From Mortierella sp. BCC40632 (Eukaryota; Mortierellomycota; Mortierellomycetes; Mortierellales; Mortierellaceae), in NCBI GenBank assembly GCA_011634665.1, contig WAEK01000004.1:2609501-2673500 (forward strand): a stretch of 64,000 nucleotides of DNA, read 5' to 3'. The notes beneath the pieces were generated by a model. That model saw nothing but the letters and a program-made list of their open reading frames with translations, searched no databases and was not told where the DNA came from. How positions within the stretch are numbered: the first letter of the stretch is position 1; every line of letters begins with the position of its first letter. Positions 41,715-53,400 of the stretch are shown piece by piece. The position numbers were made by a program, and so were the translations under genes.

Positions 41715-44304
41715 ATGGCCACCACAGCAGACGAAAAGACACACAGACAACACAAGCGGCGAGCTTCCGCAACACCGTCCTCACCCACAGCCCGCACTTG
41801 GCCTCGCAGTAGCCATATCAAGGGTGTGCTCGCCAAAAAGACAGCCGCACCGACGGCGCTGGACGTCGTCTCGCCCTACCACGCCACGACCTTTATCCTC
41901 ACGCCGCCATCTGCATACAAGGAGAGCCTGGGATACCACGGGCCCTACGGATCGCTGCAGCAGTCGTCTCCTGGAAAGCTGCCCTCAAAACGCGTCTCGC
42001 TCCAAAAATACTATTACAGCAGGAACATCATGTCTGCTTCTCGCCCACGCACGCCTTCGCCGCCTCCTTCTTCTTCTACTCCTGCCGTCACCTTGATCCC
42101 ATCCTTGGCGCTGCCTTCCATCCCCACCACAGTCACCACTTTGCCCCTCGTCCCAGGAGCTGCGCATGCAGGTTCATCGCTCTCCCTTCTGGACGCTCGC
42201 CCCGCTCCACTTGCGATGCCAACACCCATCTCTTTCTCTCGCGCACCTTCTGCCTTGGCCATCTCACCTCCAGTCTTGACCCTTTCTGCTTCCCCACCCG
42301 CCATTACTCCATCCCCCACTCCCTCTCCCACCCCTTCACGCTCACCTTCCCCTTCTCTTGATTCGACTACCCACACGATCTCTTCACCCTCTGTCTCTGC
42401 TGCCTTTCCATGCCCAGCAGCCAGTCTCTCTCCCGCAGCTCTGGCAAAGTTGATCCAACAGCAGTCCCAGGAGCAGTCGCCTGTCTGTGCTGGCTCACGG
42501 CGGCCACTGATCCTCGATCTGAGACCAAATGCCGACTTTGTGATCCAGCAGTCGATCAACATCAACTTGCCCACGCTGCTGATGCGCCGTTATCGCAAGG
42601 GCGGTCCCATCTCGTCCTTTGCACTCGAGTCGTTTATCACCCTGCCATCAGACACCGAGGTCTATCACCACGTGCTGGACAGCTGGCGCACTGCTGAGAC
42701 CGAGCCCCAGAATGTCATTGTCCTTGATCAGGACATGCGCTCAGGCAATCAGGACTATGGTCGTGCGGCCACTGCTGCCTGGACACTGGTCAATGTGCTG
42801 GAGCGGGGCGCTGGCGTCCACTGCTTTGGCGAGACCACCATCCGGGTCTGGTACCTCGACGGCGGCTTTGATGCTTTCCAGGCCTGGGATGCTGGCGAGC
42901 AGTTTCTGGTCCGTGCCAACGGCTCTGTGCGTGCTCATGATTCCGATGTTGAGATGACCATGGCCACGGCGCCTACTCTCCAGTCCGACTCTTTGTCTAC
43001 CTCTGCTACCTTGGCCCCCAAGGGCACTCCCGTGCGTCGTGAGAGCCTGTTCTCGCTCAACACAAAGTCACTCCAGCGACCTGCTGCACTGAATCGTGCC
43101 CAGACCGTGAACCTCAAGCCACTCTCCATCCCTCCCATCCAGACCTCGTTCAACAACACCAACGCCTCTCAGCAACAGAATGGTCCCTGGCTCACGGTTC
43201 CCAACTCTATTCCTGCCCCGGCCCTGTCGCCAGCCATGTCCATGGTCAGCAACGGATCCATGGAGTTGCCCCACTCGGCCTCGACCGATCACACGTCGTC
43301 ACTCTCGGCCTGGTCGATGGACTCGAGCCATGGTAGTGGTCATTTCGGAAACCATTCGGGCCCTGTCCCCTCCTTGACCCTCAACTCTAAAAAGTCCTTC
43401 TCGTCCATGACCACGCTCAACTCGATCCATCCTTCGAGCACGTCGACCAGCATCCGAGAGGAGCATGAGGAGGATGAGCAGGATTCAAGGGGCTCGGCCT
43501 CGTCCCTCCACACGGACTCTTCGGCAGCTACCAGGTTCTATGTCGACTACCCATCCTCCAACCATCTCAAGGCTGCTCCCATCTCGACCTCTTTCGGATC
43601 CACGGGTGGCCGTGATGATGATGAGGAGGGTGACGATGGTGAACAGGAAATTTCGTGCATCTTGCCCAACTTTTTGTACCTTGGACCCGAGATTGTGACG
43701 GAGAGTCAGGCCCAAGAGTTGGAGCGCCTTGGAGTGAAGCGAATCTTGAACATGGCAACAGAATGCGAGGATCGTGTGGTACTTGACCGACCAGGCATGG
43801 AGTACTTTAAGGTTGGCGTCTATGACCGAGTGGATGCAGATGTGAGTGAGGGTCTTATGCAGGCCGTCAGCATCATTGGTAAGTCTTTTTTTTTTTTTTT
43901 TTTCTTTGCATGCATGCATCTTTCCCGCTAGGTTTCCCGCCATTTTTTTTTCTTTTTCTTTTCTTTCTTTTTCTTTGATCTCAGAGTTCTAACGACAATG
44001 TTCCTTGGCAAAACAAAAAACTTTATTTTTAAAAATAGCATCCTCGTCCGAGTCGCCCATCTATGTGCATTGCAAGGCTGGAAAGTCGCGTTCTGTGACG
44101 GCGACGATTGCTTACTTGATTACGCAGTTCCAGTGGCCACTTCACAAGGCGTACCGCCATGTATTGGAGCGACGACCCTGCATGTGTCCCAACATTGGTT
44201 TTGTGACCGAGTTGATGCGTGTTGAGGAGCGGATTCTTGGAGCCGAAAAGGCTACAGGTCTGCATCAGCCTTCCTCGATGATGGTTGCCACTCCTGCGCA
44301 CTAA
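41715..44304 (+). CDS. Dual-specificity (MAPK-type) phosphatase with rhodanese-like domain
   Basis: Exons 41715-43878 and 44039-44304 (phase 1) give about 809 residues. The N-terminal ~255 residues are disordered, rich in Pro/Ser/Thr. A rhodanese/CH2-like domain follows at about 265-420 (PLILDLRPNADFVIQQSINI, then VWYLDGGFDAFQAW), the module that docks MAP kinases in MKPs. Another disordered linker precedes the DSP catalytic domain at about 640-790. Its parts are ILPNFLYLGPE, a likely general acid in VYDRVDAD, and the P-loop HCKAGKSRS with catalytic Cys733 and Arg739, followed by AYRHVLERRPCMCPNIGF. The intron falls just before the P-loop. The combined rhodanese plus DSP order indicates a MAP-kinase phosphatase (Msg5/MKP class). 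Acidic tracts occur near 585 and 635. Confidence 0.9.
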
Positions 44305-45482
44305 GTGAAGCAGAAAGTTTTTCTTTTCTTTTCTTTTCTTTTCTTTTTTTTTAATGTGATGACAACTACTACCACCGCACCTTTTTTTTCTTTTCTTTAA
44401 TGGCTTTTTGATGAACACCCTCTTTTTTTTTTTTTTTTTTTTTTTTCCTGCTTTTCTTGGCGCGTGCGCTCTCTTTGTAAATACCAATTCCTCCTATACC
44501 AAACCCCCCCCATAATACCGTCTTTTCTTTTTTTCTTTCTTTCTTTTTTTTTTTTTTTTTTTTTTTGAAGAAAAGAAAAACTTTTTATGATGGTTAGCCC
44601 TGATCCAGGAAAAAACAAAACAAAAAAAAAAAAAAAAACAAAACAAAAAGCAAGCCAAAAAACAACAACAGAAAAAAAAAAAAAAAAAAAAAACAAAAAA
44701 AAAAGTAGCCCTCAAGACTTGTATACTAGCCATTTCAAGTTTTAGCACCACCCTCCCACGATACACTGATCCATGCACTGTCCTTTGAACGAATAAATTT
44801 CTATGATATAAAAAAAAAAAAAAATATGTAACAGAGAGTGAGAGAGAGAGTGAGAGAGAGAGAGAAAAAAGAGAGTGTCCGTGTGAATACGGAGAGATGG
44901 CACTGTGTGTGTGTGTGTGTGTGTGACAGCAGGTCGTTTACACTGACATCTCAGCAGACCATCTTTTTGGACAGTGATCACACGCTATACACAGGGGGGA
45001 TATCATTTTTTGAAAAAAGGGGGGAGTGGGGTGGGTGGTGATGGTGGTTGGCTGGTGATGAATCGGGGAGAGAGGAAGGGAATGAGGGGGGACAGAAGAG
45101 AACGTTAAAAAAAAAAATAAAGAGCTTGAACAAAAACTTACACCTGCCCACCTGTCCGCGTGAGACACTCATTCTGTGGACAACCTATGCCCGTGCCCGT
45201 TCTCTCATTCTCACTCTCTCTTTTTCTTCTTCTCTGTTTGTCCTCGACACAGGGTCATTTCATTCTCTTTGATTCTCTTCATTCTCACCTTTCACTCTCT
45301 CATCCTATCGATCCACACTAGTCTTCATCATTTCTTCATTCCATTTCCCACTTGACTCTCTTTCTCTCATTCATTCTCTTTCTCTTTCTCTCTCACCCAT
45401 TCTCTCTCACTCTCTTTCTCTCACACTCTCTCCTCACTCACTCACTCACTCCTCCTCTCTCTCTCTATCTCTCTCTCTCTCA

Positions 45483-45531
<49 letters not shown>

Positions 45532-45949
45532 TTATCCTATTCTACTCGGCTCGACTCTTTGGCGAGTTCTTTTCCTTTTGACTATCCAGCAAAACACTTT
45601 TCTCTCCATGCTCTAGCAAAAGAGACAAGACCCACAACCACATTCTCCTATCCCTGGCCAAAAGAGCCCCTCAGCACTTCACCATGCTCGCCTCTTCCTC
45701 CAGTAGGTCCTCCTCCTATTCCTTACACCCGGCCCTTTACCTCTTTTTTCTTTCTCCTGCTTTCATTTGCTTCCAACTCACTCGCTCACTCTGTGACACG
45801 CCATAGATGCACATCAAGAACACCAAGAATCCCGGCTGGATCTGCCTACTCCAACCCCACACAAACTCGATTCACTCTCTACGCAACCACACACATCCTC
45901 TAACAACCACCCTAAGCCAGTCAACGACATCGATCCTCCCACACCCACC
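44305..45949. other. Intergenic with poly(T)/poly(A) blocks and pyrimidine-rich promoter
   Basis: The 3' flank of the phosphatase has T-rich tracts at 44428-44446 and 44546-44566, then A-rich (AAAAC)n sequence at 44610-44704, an inverted T/A arrangement. From about 45200 to 45540 the DNA is almost purely pyrimidine, ending in a (CT)n tract at about 45494-45527. This is presumably the leader of the PA14 gene. No other gene seen. Confidence 0.55.
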
Positions 45950-48900
45950 ATGGAACGTCCACTTGTCCAGCTCCCCATCACTTGTCCAAGCCCACAAGGA
46001 ACTGGCGATAGCACACTGGACGAACTCACAGCAATACATACCATGCTACATGATCTCACAGTGACACACACCGCGCTACATCTTGCTCCCAACCCCATTG
46101 CACTATCCACCAGTCCCTTGACTCTCCGCCGTTCCATCTCGAGTTCTTCCATTGCATCGGATTGCTCCTTAAACTCCACCACCACCACTCAATCGTTTCT
46201 GACTTCTAGATCCTTTAGTACTGTCACTGGCCAACAGGACCATCAACGTATGACTCGTGACAATGACTATCCTGACTATGACCATAGGAGAGATCATGAG
46301 GATGGTGATGATGAAGAAGAAGAATCAACCATAGGGTCCTATGGCTCGTTTTCATCCATGGTCTCGTCGTTTTCAACCTATCGTCAGGGAACCCAGTCAA
46401 GCTATCGTTATGAATCAGGAGCAGAAGTAGCATTGACAGGACAAGACTATGACGACGATCGATACGAGCAAACAGCATTGGATGCGGTCAGGGACGTGAA
46501 CATTTTGCATCCAGGGACAGACACCCGGTCCGAGACACAGCCAACGACTGCTTCTTCAGAGTTAGGATCAGATTCAGGACCAGAGCCCGGACTGCCCTCT
46601 TTAGTAGGGGAGCAACAACAGTCCTTGTTACACTCTTTTCTGTCGAATGAGCAAGAGCCAGGCAGCACACGGTCAGGACGTTCTGGAGGACATGCCAAGC
46701 AACCAAGTAGTGGCGTAGCAACCATCCGAGGAGGGGAGTTACCCATCAGACCATCCTTGCCTTGGAATGATCCCAGAGGACCCCATTTGCCTTTGTCCTA
46801 TCCAAAGAGTCAAACCCAACAGGATCTGGAAAAGGAACAGGAAGAAATGATGTTTGCTTCGCCCGACAGAAAGAGTTTTGCGGCCAGTATTGTGAGTGAT
46901 GATCTAGCAGGAGAGTTTTCGAGTCCGTCGGATCGAAGGTCGATGGTTCCTCCTGGGGAAGGGAATCATTCCCTGAGTGGATATTATCATCCAAATAGTG
47001 GTCCGCCTCAGTACTCCAACCTGTTGAGGGATGCAGCCATAATAGTTGAACAACAACTGCAGCAACAACTGCAGCAACAACTGCAGCAACAACTGCAGCA
47101 ACAACTGCAGCAACAGCAACAACAAGCTTCAGAATTGTCAGGTCATTTGTCGAGTAACAGTGGTGTAGACCCACAAGGCACTCTAAGCCAACCAAGCCAA
47201 GAGTCTCTAAACCAACCCTTATCCCTCGTTCGAGACAATGGTTCAACTAGATCAAGAAAGGATTCAACCCGTCCCCTATCTTTGGTGATCGATCCTCTAC
47301 TGCCACCCCCTCCACAACAACAGCCTCGAGATTCGACTGCTTCCAATGAGGGTCCTCATTACCAGCAAGACACTTCAACTCGACCGCATTCCAGAAGGTT
47401 ATCTGATCCAGAGGAACATCGGCATTCGTTACTGTCTACACAACTTTCCTCTGCGTCTCGGTCATCTGACTCAGAAGAACATCGACACTCGATACTGTCT
47501 ACGCAATCTTCCTCCGCATCTCGGCCTTCTATGGCCGCAATCGCTTTGAATAATCTTCAAAGCCCAGCAATACAGTTTGGAGCGACTACAGATTCCGTTC
47601 TTCGAATGGGGATAACACAAAGAAAGATGGGGAGTACCTCCAGTATCAGTATCAGAGGTCCTCAATCGATCTATAACGACGATAGCGACAATGATGAGAA
47701 GGATGAGAAAAAGTCGCAGAAAGAGGCTTCTCAATCGTCCACCTATCATCTACCCGATATACCCAGGCCAATTGCCCAAACTGGACCCTTGAGACTCCAA
47801 CATCACCCCACGATGCCAGCCTCCCTCTCGAATGGCAAAGAAGACGACGATGAAGACGACGCCAAGACTTTACCCTTTCATTATCAACCTGGACAAGGTT
47901 TACAACCATACCCTGTTCAACCTTCTCACCGAGTACGACATGATTTCCGACCTGGAGTGATGTTTGAATATTATCAGGGGGAATGGGATTGGCTTCCCAA
48001 TTTTGATGAGATGCGACCAGATCATGTAGGGGTTGTAGGGAATTTCTTGATTGACGATACGACAGAAGCAGAACTCTTTCGACCTCCACGACCTACTCTT
48101 TCCTCCAACTTGTCTCGGCCTCAGGCACCCAACCAAAACAATCCTTCACAGCAGCAACAGCAACAGCAACAACAACAACAACAGCAGCAAAGGCGTCGAC
48201 CAACGTATACAGAGTCGGGCAATTTTGCAGTCCGGTTCACGACCCATATTGACGTGGTTCAAGAAGGAGTCTACAGTTTTTTTCTCAGTTCCAACGATGG
48301 ATCTGTTCTCTATATTTCCAATTCATTGGTGGTCGAGAACGATGGGATGCATTATGCAACCGAAATCGAAGGTCGGATCCTACTCACGGTGGGGAAACAT
48401 CCGGTCAGTGTTGAATTTTTCCACAAGAATGGGAAAATGTTGGAAGGATTTCGATCGACAGGACCTTCGTTGGTAGTGAGTTGGAGAGTTCCAGGTCCGG
48501 TTTGGTCCTTTGGATTGAAAGCCGGTCCAAAACGGGTTCTTAAATCCTTGAATCTGTTTTATGATCATGCAGATCCCAAGACGGCCAGTTTATTGAGCGA
48601 ATATGGAACGGATGAATATGATCTAATGGAGGATGTGATAGTATCCTCACCACCGTTGATGATGTTTGGAGGGGAAGGAGGGTCTGGGTTGGAGTCTGGG
48701 ATGTTGAGTCCTCCAAAGATGGGCATGGGGATGTCGGGACAACATTGGAGACAGGGGAGTCATGGGATGTCGACGACGATGCGAACACCTCGACATCGAT
48801 TGATGAGTGGAGATATGGGGCCTCATCATCCTTCTATGCGAGAATTGAATGTTCAAATGGAGAATGCCAAAACCACCATCAAGGATCTTGAGCAGGTAAA

Positions 48901-49692
48901 AAAAAGAAAAAAAAAGAAAGAAAGACAGGGTATAAAGAAAGTAGCAGAAGAGGTTTTTACTTGTTCTAGAGAGCTGATATATCTTTCTTTCCTCTCTCTC
49001 TCACACACACACACTTAGCTAATTCGAGACCAGGAAGAGGCACACAAGAAAAAGATGAAGGAGCTCTATAATGTTTTGGAAGAAACCCAATCTCAGGTGG
49101 ATCGACTCGTGACTGGATTGAAAAAGGCCACGCTTTTCGAACGGCCTTTGACGACGATCCAGCCCAGTCATCATCATCATCCTTTCCAACTTTATTCTTC
49201 GTCACCCCAACCTCCGACACAGGGTACTTCAACATGGAGGAGTACGGTCACGTCTGTTTATCATGATGCGGAAGAGGAGTATCATCCTTTGGAGGAGAGT
49301 CATGTGGAAGAGTCTTGTTCAGAGACTGAGGTAGGTCATGAAGGGCCGAGAAAGAGAAAGAGAGAGAAAAGGGGAGGAGGGAGGGTGCTATTGTATCCTG
49401 TATGCTCATTGGAGTCATTTTCTCTTCTTTTCTTTTTTCTTCCTATAGAGCAACAACACGAGTGACAATATCCTTGCCAAGCACCTCGCGGATTTAGAAA
49501 AACTCAAGCAGGTAAGATAGAATCTATCTTTAAAGAAAGAAAAAAAAAAGGGAGGGTTTTCTTTCTCGATTTATACTGAAAAAAAAAAAAAGGGAAAAAA
49601 AACAGCGTTTCCACCTATTATTATTCCTTTCTCTCTCTTTCACTCCCTCGGCCCCCTATTTATCTCCTCTAACTCACTCACATGTCCTCTTG

Positions 49693-49750
<58 letters not shown>

Positions 49751-49995
49751 CCTTCCTCTTCAACTCGTAGATGTACTTTTTCTCGATGGCTTTATCTGTC
49801 AAGATGAATTGTGAGATGACGGGCAAGAATACGACCGAGTATACAGCAACCAGTGTTCAGAAACTGTATGAAGATTGTGCAGTTCAGACAAAGATCCCTG
49901 TCGAAGGTTGGCCTGGTTTTGTGAGTCGACATTTTTCCAAACATGCTGTCCCAGCAGAATCCTCGGCAGCGACAGGAGCAGGAGCAGGAGCATAA
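45950..49995 (+). CDS. Large PA14-domain protein with polyQ and coiled coil, no signal peptide
   Basis: Exons 45950-48895, 49019-49330, 49449-49511 and 49771-49995, all in phase 0, give about 1,181 residues. The start has a strong context (CCACCATGG). The first ~640 residues are disordered, with a polyQ/QQLQ stretch near 365-388 from a 12-bp repeat and a tandem ~20-residue repeat (EEHRHSLLSTQ / EEHRHSILSTQ) near 487-525. A PA14 domain spans about 659-853: GVMFEYYQGEWDWLPNFDEM, then FAVRFTTHIDVVQEGVYSFF, then LSSNDGSVLYIS and GKHPVSVEFFHKNGKMLEGF. It is split by a polyQ loop at about 732-746. A coiled coil follows (MENAKTTIKDLEQLIRDQEE, DLEKLKQ). No signal peptide or membrane anchor is visible, which is unusual for PA14. 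Confidence 0.85.
47047..47130 (+). repeat. 12-bp tandem repeat encoding QQLQ
   Basis: Repeats of CAACAACTGCAG and variants inside the PA14 gene. The opposite strand reads as a run of Leu/Gln codons, which explains a spurious antisense ORF. Confidence 0.75.
49695..49747 (+). repeat. (CT)n microsatellite in last intron of the PA14 gene
   Basis: An uninterrupted 53-nt CT repeat ending 24 nt before the final exon, in the polypyrimidine-tract position. Confidence 0.85.
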
Positions 49996-50472
49996 ATCTT
50001 CCTCGTCCTCGAATTTAGCCTCGGGATTAGGGTTGAGAGGGACGACTAATCGATTGTTGTCAGTCATGGCCACACGAGTAAACGACGAACATCTCAAAGG
50101 GGATTGTCATGATCTCTAATATCTACTAAGCAATGGATTTCTTTCCTCTCTCTTTCTTTCTTCATATGAATGAGAAGGGAGGGAGGGGAGGGGGATTTTA
50201 TATGATCAGAGAGAAAGAACTTGCGGAGCAAAATTGTAATAATAATATATTTTTCAGTGTACCTGTGTATATAACGCATAGTCTAAAGCTGTATAGTTTA
50301 GGAGGGGTTCAAGGTGACTCGAGTAACCTTTCTTCTTGCATCATCTTTTGCGATTTTTTCCTTTCTTCTTTTCTTCTTTTCTTCTTTTCTTCTTTTTCTT
50401 CTTTTTCTTCTCTTTGCTGTGGATTTACCTCCATTTGTGAAACAGCAGCCAAAAAAAAAGAAGAGTGCTAAG
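49996..50472. other. Convergent intergenic region
   Basis: Shared 3' space of the PA14 gene (+) and the disordered-protein gene (-). It contains TTCTTTTC-type repeats at 50355-50412. No gene seen. Confidence 0.5.
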
Positions 50473-53400
50473 CTATGTCTTGGGTGCTCGCCCTCCACGA
50501 GCTGATCCCCTACTGGAGGTGCCTTGATGGCGACTTTGACTCTGATTGTTGGCTTCTCGATGGGTTGAGCTAGCTTCTCTTTGCTCCGTCCCGCGACTGA
50601 TGTTTGTTTGGGCGTTGGTGCTCGTACTCGCACTCGTTCTCGTGTTTGTTCTCGTATTCGTATTCGTATTCGTATTCGCATCCGTATTCGTATTCGTATC
50701 TGCATTCGCATTTGCATTCGCATTCGTATCCGTATTCGTATCCGTATTCGTATTCGTATTCGTATTCGTATTCGTTTTCGCTTTCGTTTTCGATTTCGTA
50801 TTCGCATTCGCATTCGTCAGAGTCGCTAAAATCGAGGGAGGTCGTCTACGAAGCCAATACGGTGGAGTGGCCTCCTCCTTGGCCATCGCACGGGTGCGAA
50901 TCCGACGTGCTGGAAGCAGAGTTGTCGTCTTTTTTTTCTTGGAAGCAATGGCATGGGCTGCCAAAGCGGATAGCTCGGACTTTGGGGCGATTTCCGCTGT
51001 AGGAGAGGGAGAAGGTGAAGAAGAAGAGGACGAACAGCAGGCAAGAGAACGTCGATGTGAAAAAGTAGTTATTGGAAGGAGACAAGTCCGAGCCATGGCA
51101 GGAGAAGAGACTCTTTGAGGAGATGTACTTTGCTTCAGAGTCGATTCATGCCTGGATCGCTTGGTCGGTCCTTGACTTAGACCCTGATCTCGTTCTTGAC
51201 CTTGACCTTGCTTTCGAGTCTTGGTCCTTTCGCTTCCTTTTGTCTGATCTTGGCCCTGACCTTGATCTCGAGTCTTGGTTCCCTCGTTTCCTTTTGTTTT
51301 ATCCCGTGTTGGCTGTGTCTCTCGGCGAGGGCTTCTTATCCGGGTGGTCAAAGACAAGGCTCTTCCTCCTCCTTTGGGTTCATCTTCGTCATTCTTCTTG
51401 TTCCTTGGTCGATTCCTTCCTGTCCCCTCTTTCTCCTCATCCTCATCCTCATCCTCCTCTTCTTCATCCTCTCCCCCTTCCTCTTTCTCATCGTCTGCAT
51501 CTTCATCGTCCTTGAACATCATTTTTCGCTTGCGTCGATTTCGAGTCGTTGACACGGAATTTCTCGAACGAGTACTTTGTCCTTGACGAGTCACCACCGT
51601 CGGAACAGGATGTATGGCAACAGTGCTTGGGATAGCAGTGTCGGTGATCAAGAAAGATCTCACCCCGTCTGCCCTCGATTGAACCTCTTGTCGTTCTTGG
51701 ATACTTTGAGCGATTCGAGCGACAGAAATGGGTTCACACGTGGGTCGAGTGGTTCGTCTCCGATTGGGAGGTAGAATGGTTGTGGTCGAGATTGTGGTCG
51801 AGGTTGAGGTAGAGGTGGATGGTGTTGCCACCGCTGTCGTCGCTGTTGTTGTTGCTGCTGTTGTTGTTGCCGCCGCTGCCGTTGTCATTGTCATTGTCGT
51901 TGCCGTTGCCGTTGCCGTTACCGCTGCTGTTGTTGTCGGTGGTGGAGGGGGCAAAGGTGGTAGTGGTTGTGGCGGTGGCGGTGGTAGTGCCAGGGTGATC
52001 AGAGGTGAGGTTGGGGTCATGGTGGAGTGTGATGGTGAGGGACACCATTGGCTGTGATCCTCGTTGGTGGGTACCACCGTCATCGCAGGAGCCTCGATTT
52101 CGGCAGCAACAACAGCAACAACAACAACATCGACAACATCGGCGGCGGTGGCGGTAGCTTCGACGTCGGCGTCTTGAACAACCAGAGAGGTATTGACAGC
52201 CGTCGGTCGAAGATTCTGCGAGGTCTGGATCCTCCGAGAATCGTCGTTGCTTTCTGGACCAACGGCTTGATCGTTTCCCGTCTCGGTCGTCTCAACAACC
52301 ACATCTTCCTCTTTTTCCAATGGCATGTCGTTGTTGTTTTTGTCACAATCCTCTTCGATCCCTTTGTTGTCTGTATCTTTTCCGTCTTCCACATCCGCCT
52401 CATGTGTCTCCTCATCAGCCTCATCCTTTCCTTCATAATTGTCATTCTCGCCATAACCTCCTTCGTCTACAAAAAGGTGGTACTGAGACTCGAGGTCACC
52501 ACCACTACCAGAAACTGTACTTGGGTGGACAAGGACAACTGGCTGTGGTTCTTGCCCAAGTCTCGCCTCGGCTGCCGTTCGTCTCTCGAGTTCCTGAAAT
52601 TGAAGCCAGGCATCTGTCTCGTCATTCCTGATCTGACCAGTACTCGAACCAGAGTAAGGAATATAGCTAATGCCAGGGACAGAGCCGAAACTAATGCTCA
52701 GATCGGTATTCGTGTTGGCAACAGGGTTCGATCCAGTCGTGTCCGAGGAAAAGGGCGTGAATTGGTGTCCAGCCAAGGGTAAAGTCTCTTCTTCCTCATT
52801 CCGACTGGAATGGTCTCTAGAATCCAAGGATCGAGGAGGGCTTGAGAGGCTTGATCCAGACGAATCCGAGTCGGACTGACGATTTAGCAACTCATTCATG
52901 GTCAAGCTCCTCTGAAGTCGTTGCTGTGGTCGTTGAAATGGAGCTAGCTGTTCTTGGAGAGGAAACGGGGACGAAGCAGAAGAGGACGATGCCGAGCCTG
53001 AAGAGCCAGAGGTATCGTCTCCCTTGAAGTAGGGACCCCATCTGGCCTTGTCCTTTTTGAGAGGAAGACGTACTGGACCAAATGAAGTATCCGTAGGCAC
53101 GGCCGAAGAGGAAGCTGAGGAAGAAGCCAAAGAGGAGATAGGTGTCGACGGTGAACTTGAAATGACCACTTGCTTGCCTTTATCGTTCCCGCTCTCGCTA
53201 GCGAGGAACTCGGCCTCTTTCTGAGACGAGCGCGTCTCTGTCGTTTCATGTGGAGAGTACACTATTCCAGACTCCATGACTTCGCCAATGGATTCAAAAG
53301 AACAACCATAGTCGCCGTTGCCATCATCGTTCGAGTCGTAGAGGACATGGAGAATGTCTTTGGACTTTGGGCGTGGATTGTCTTCTTCTTCTACCTTGAT

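Noticed and set aside
46746..47246. Minus-strand Leu/Gln/Val-rich ORFs (VVAAVVAAVV)
   Set aside because: Antisense of the QQLQ-encoding 12-bp repeat in the PA14 gene.
50546..51118. Plus-strand frame of Phe-Val / Ala-Phe repeats that looks like a membrane protein
   Set aside because: It is the antisense of the hexanucleotide repeat in the disordered-protein gene. All six frames are open because the unit has no stop codon.
52048..52782. 244-codon plus-strand frame with hydrophobic stretch
   Set aside because: It is a shadow of the 3.8-kb minus-strand gene. Hydrophobicity arises from antisense of Asp/Glu/Lys-rich codons.
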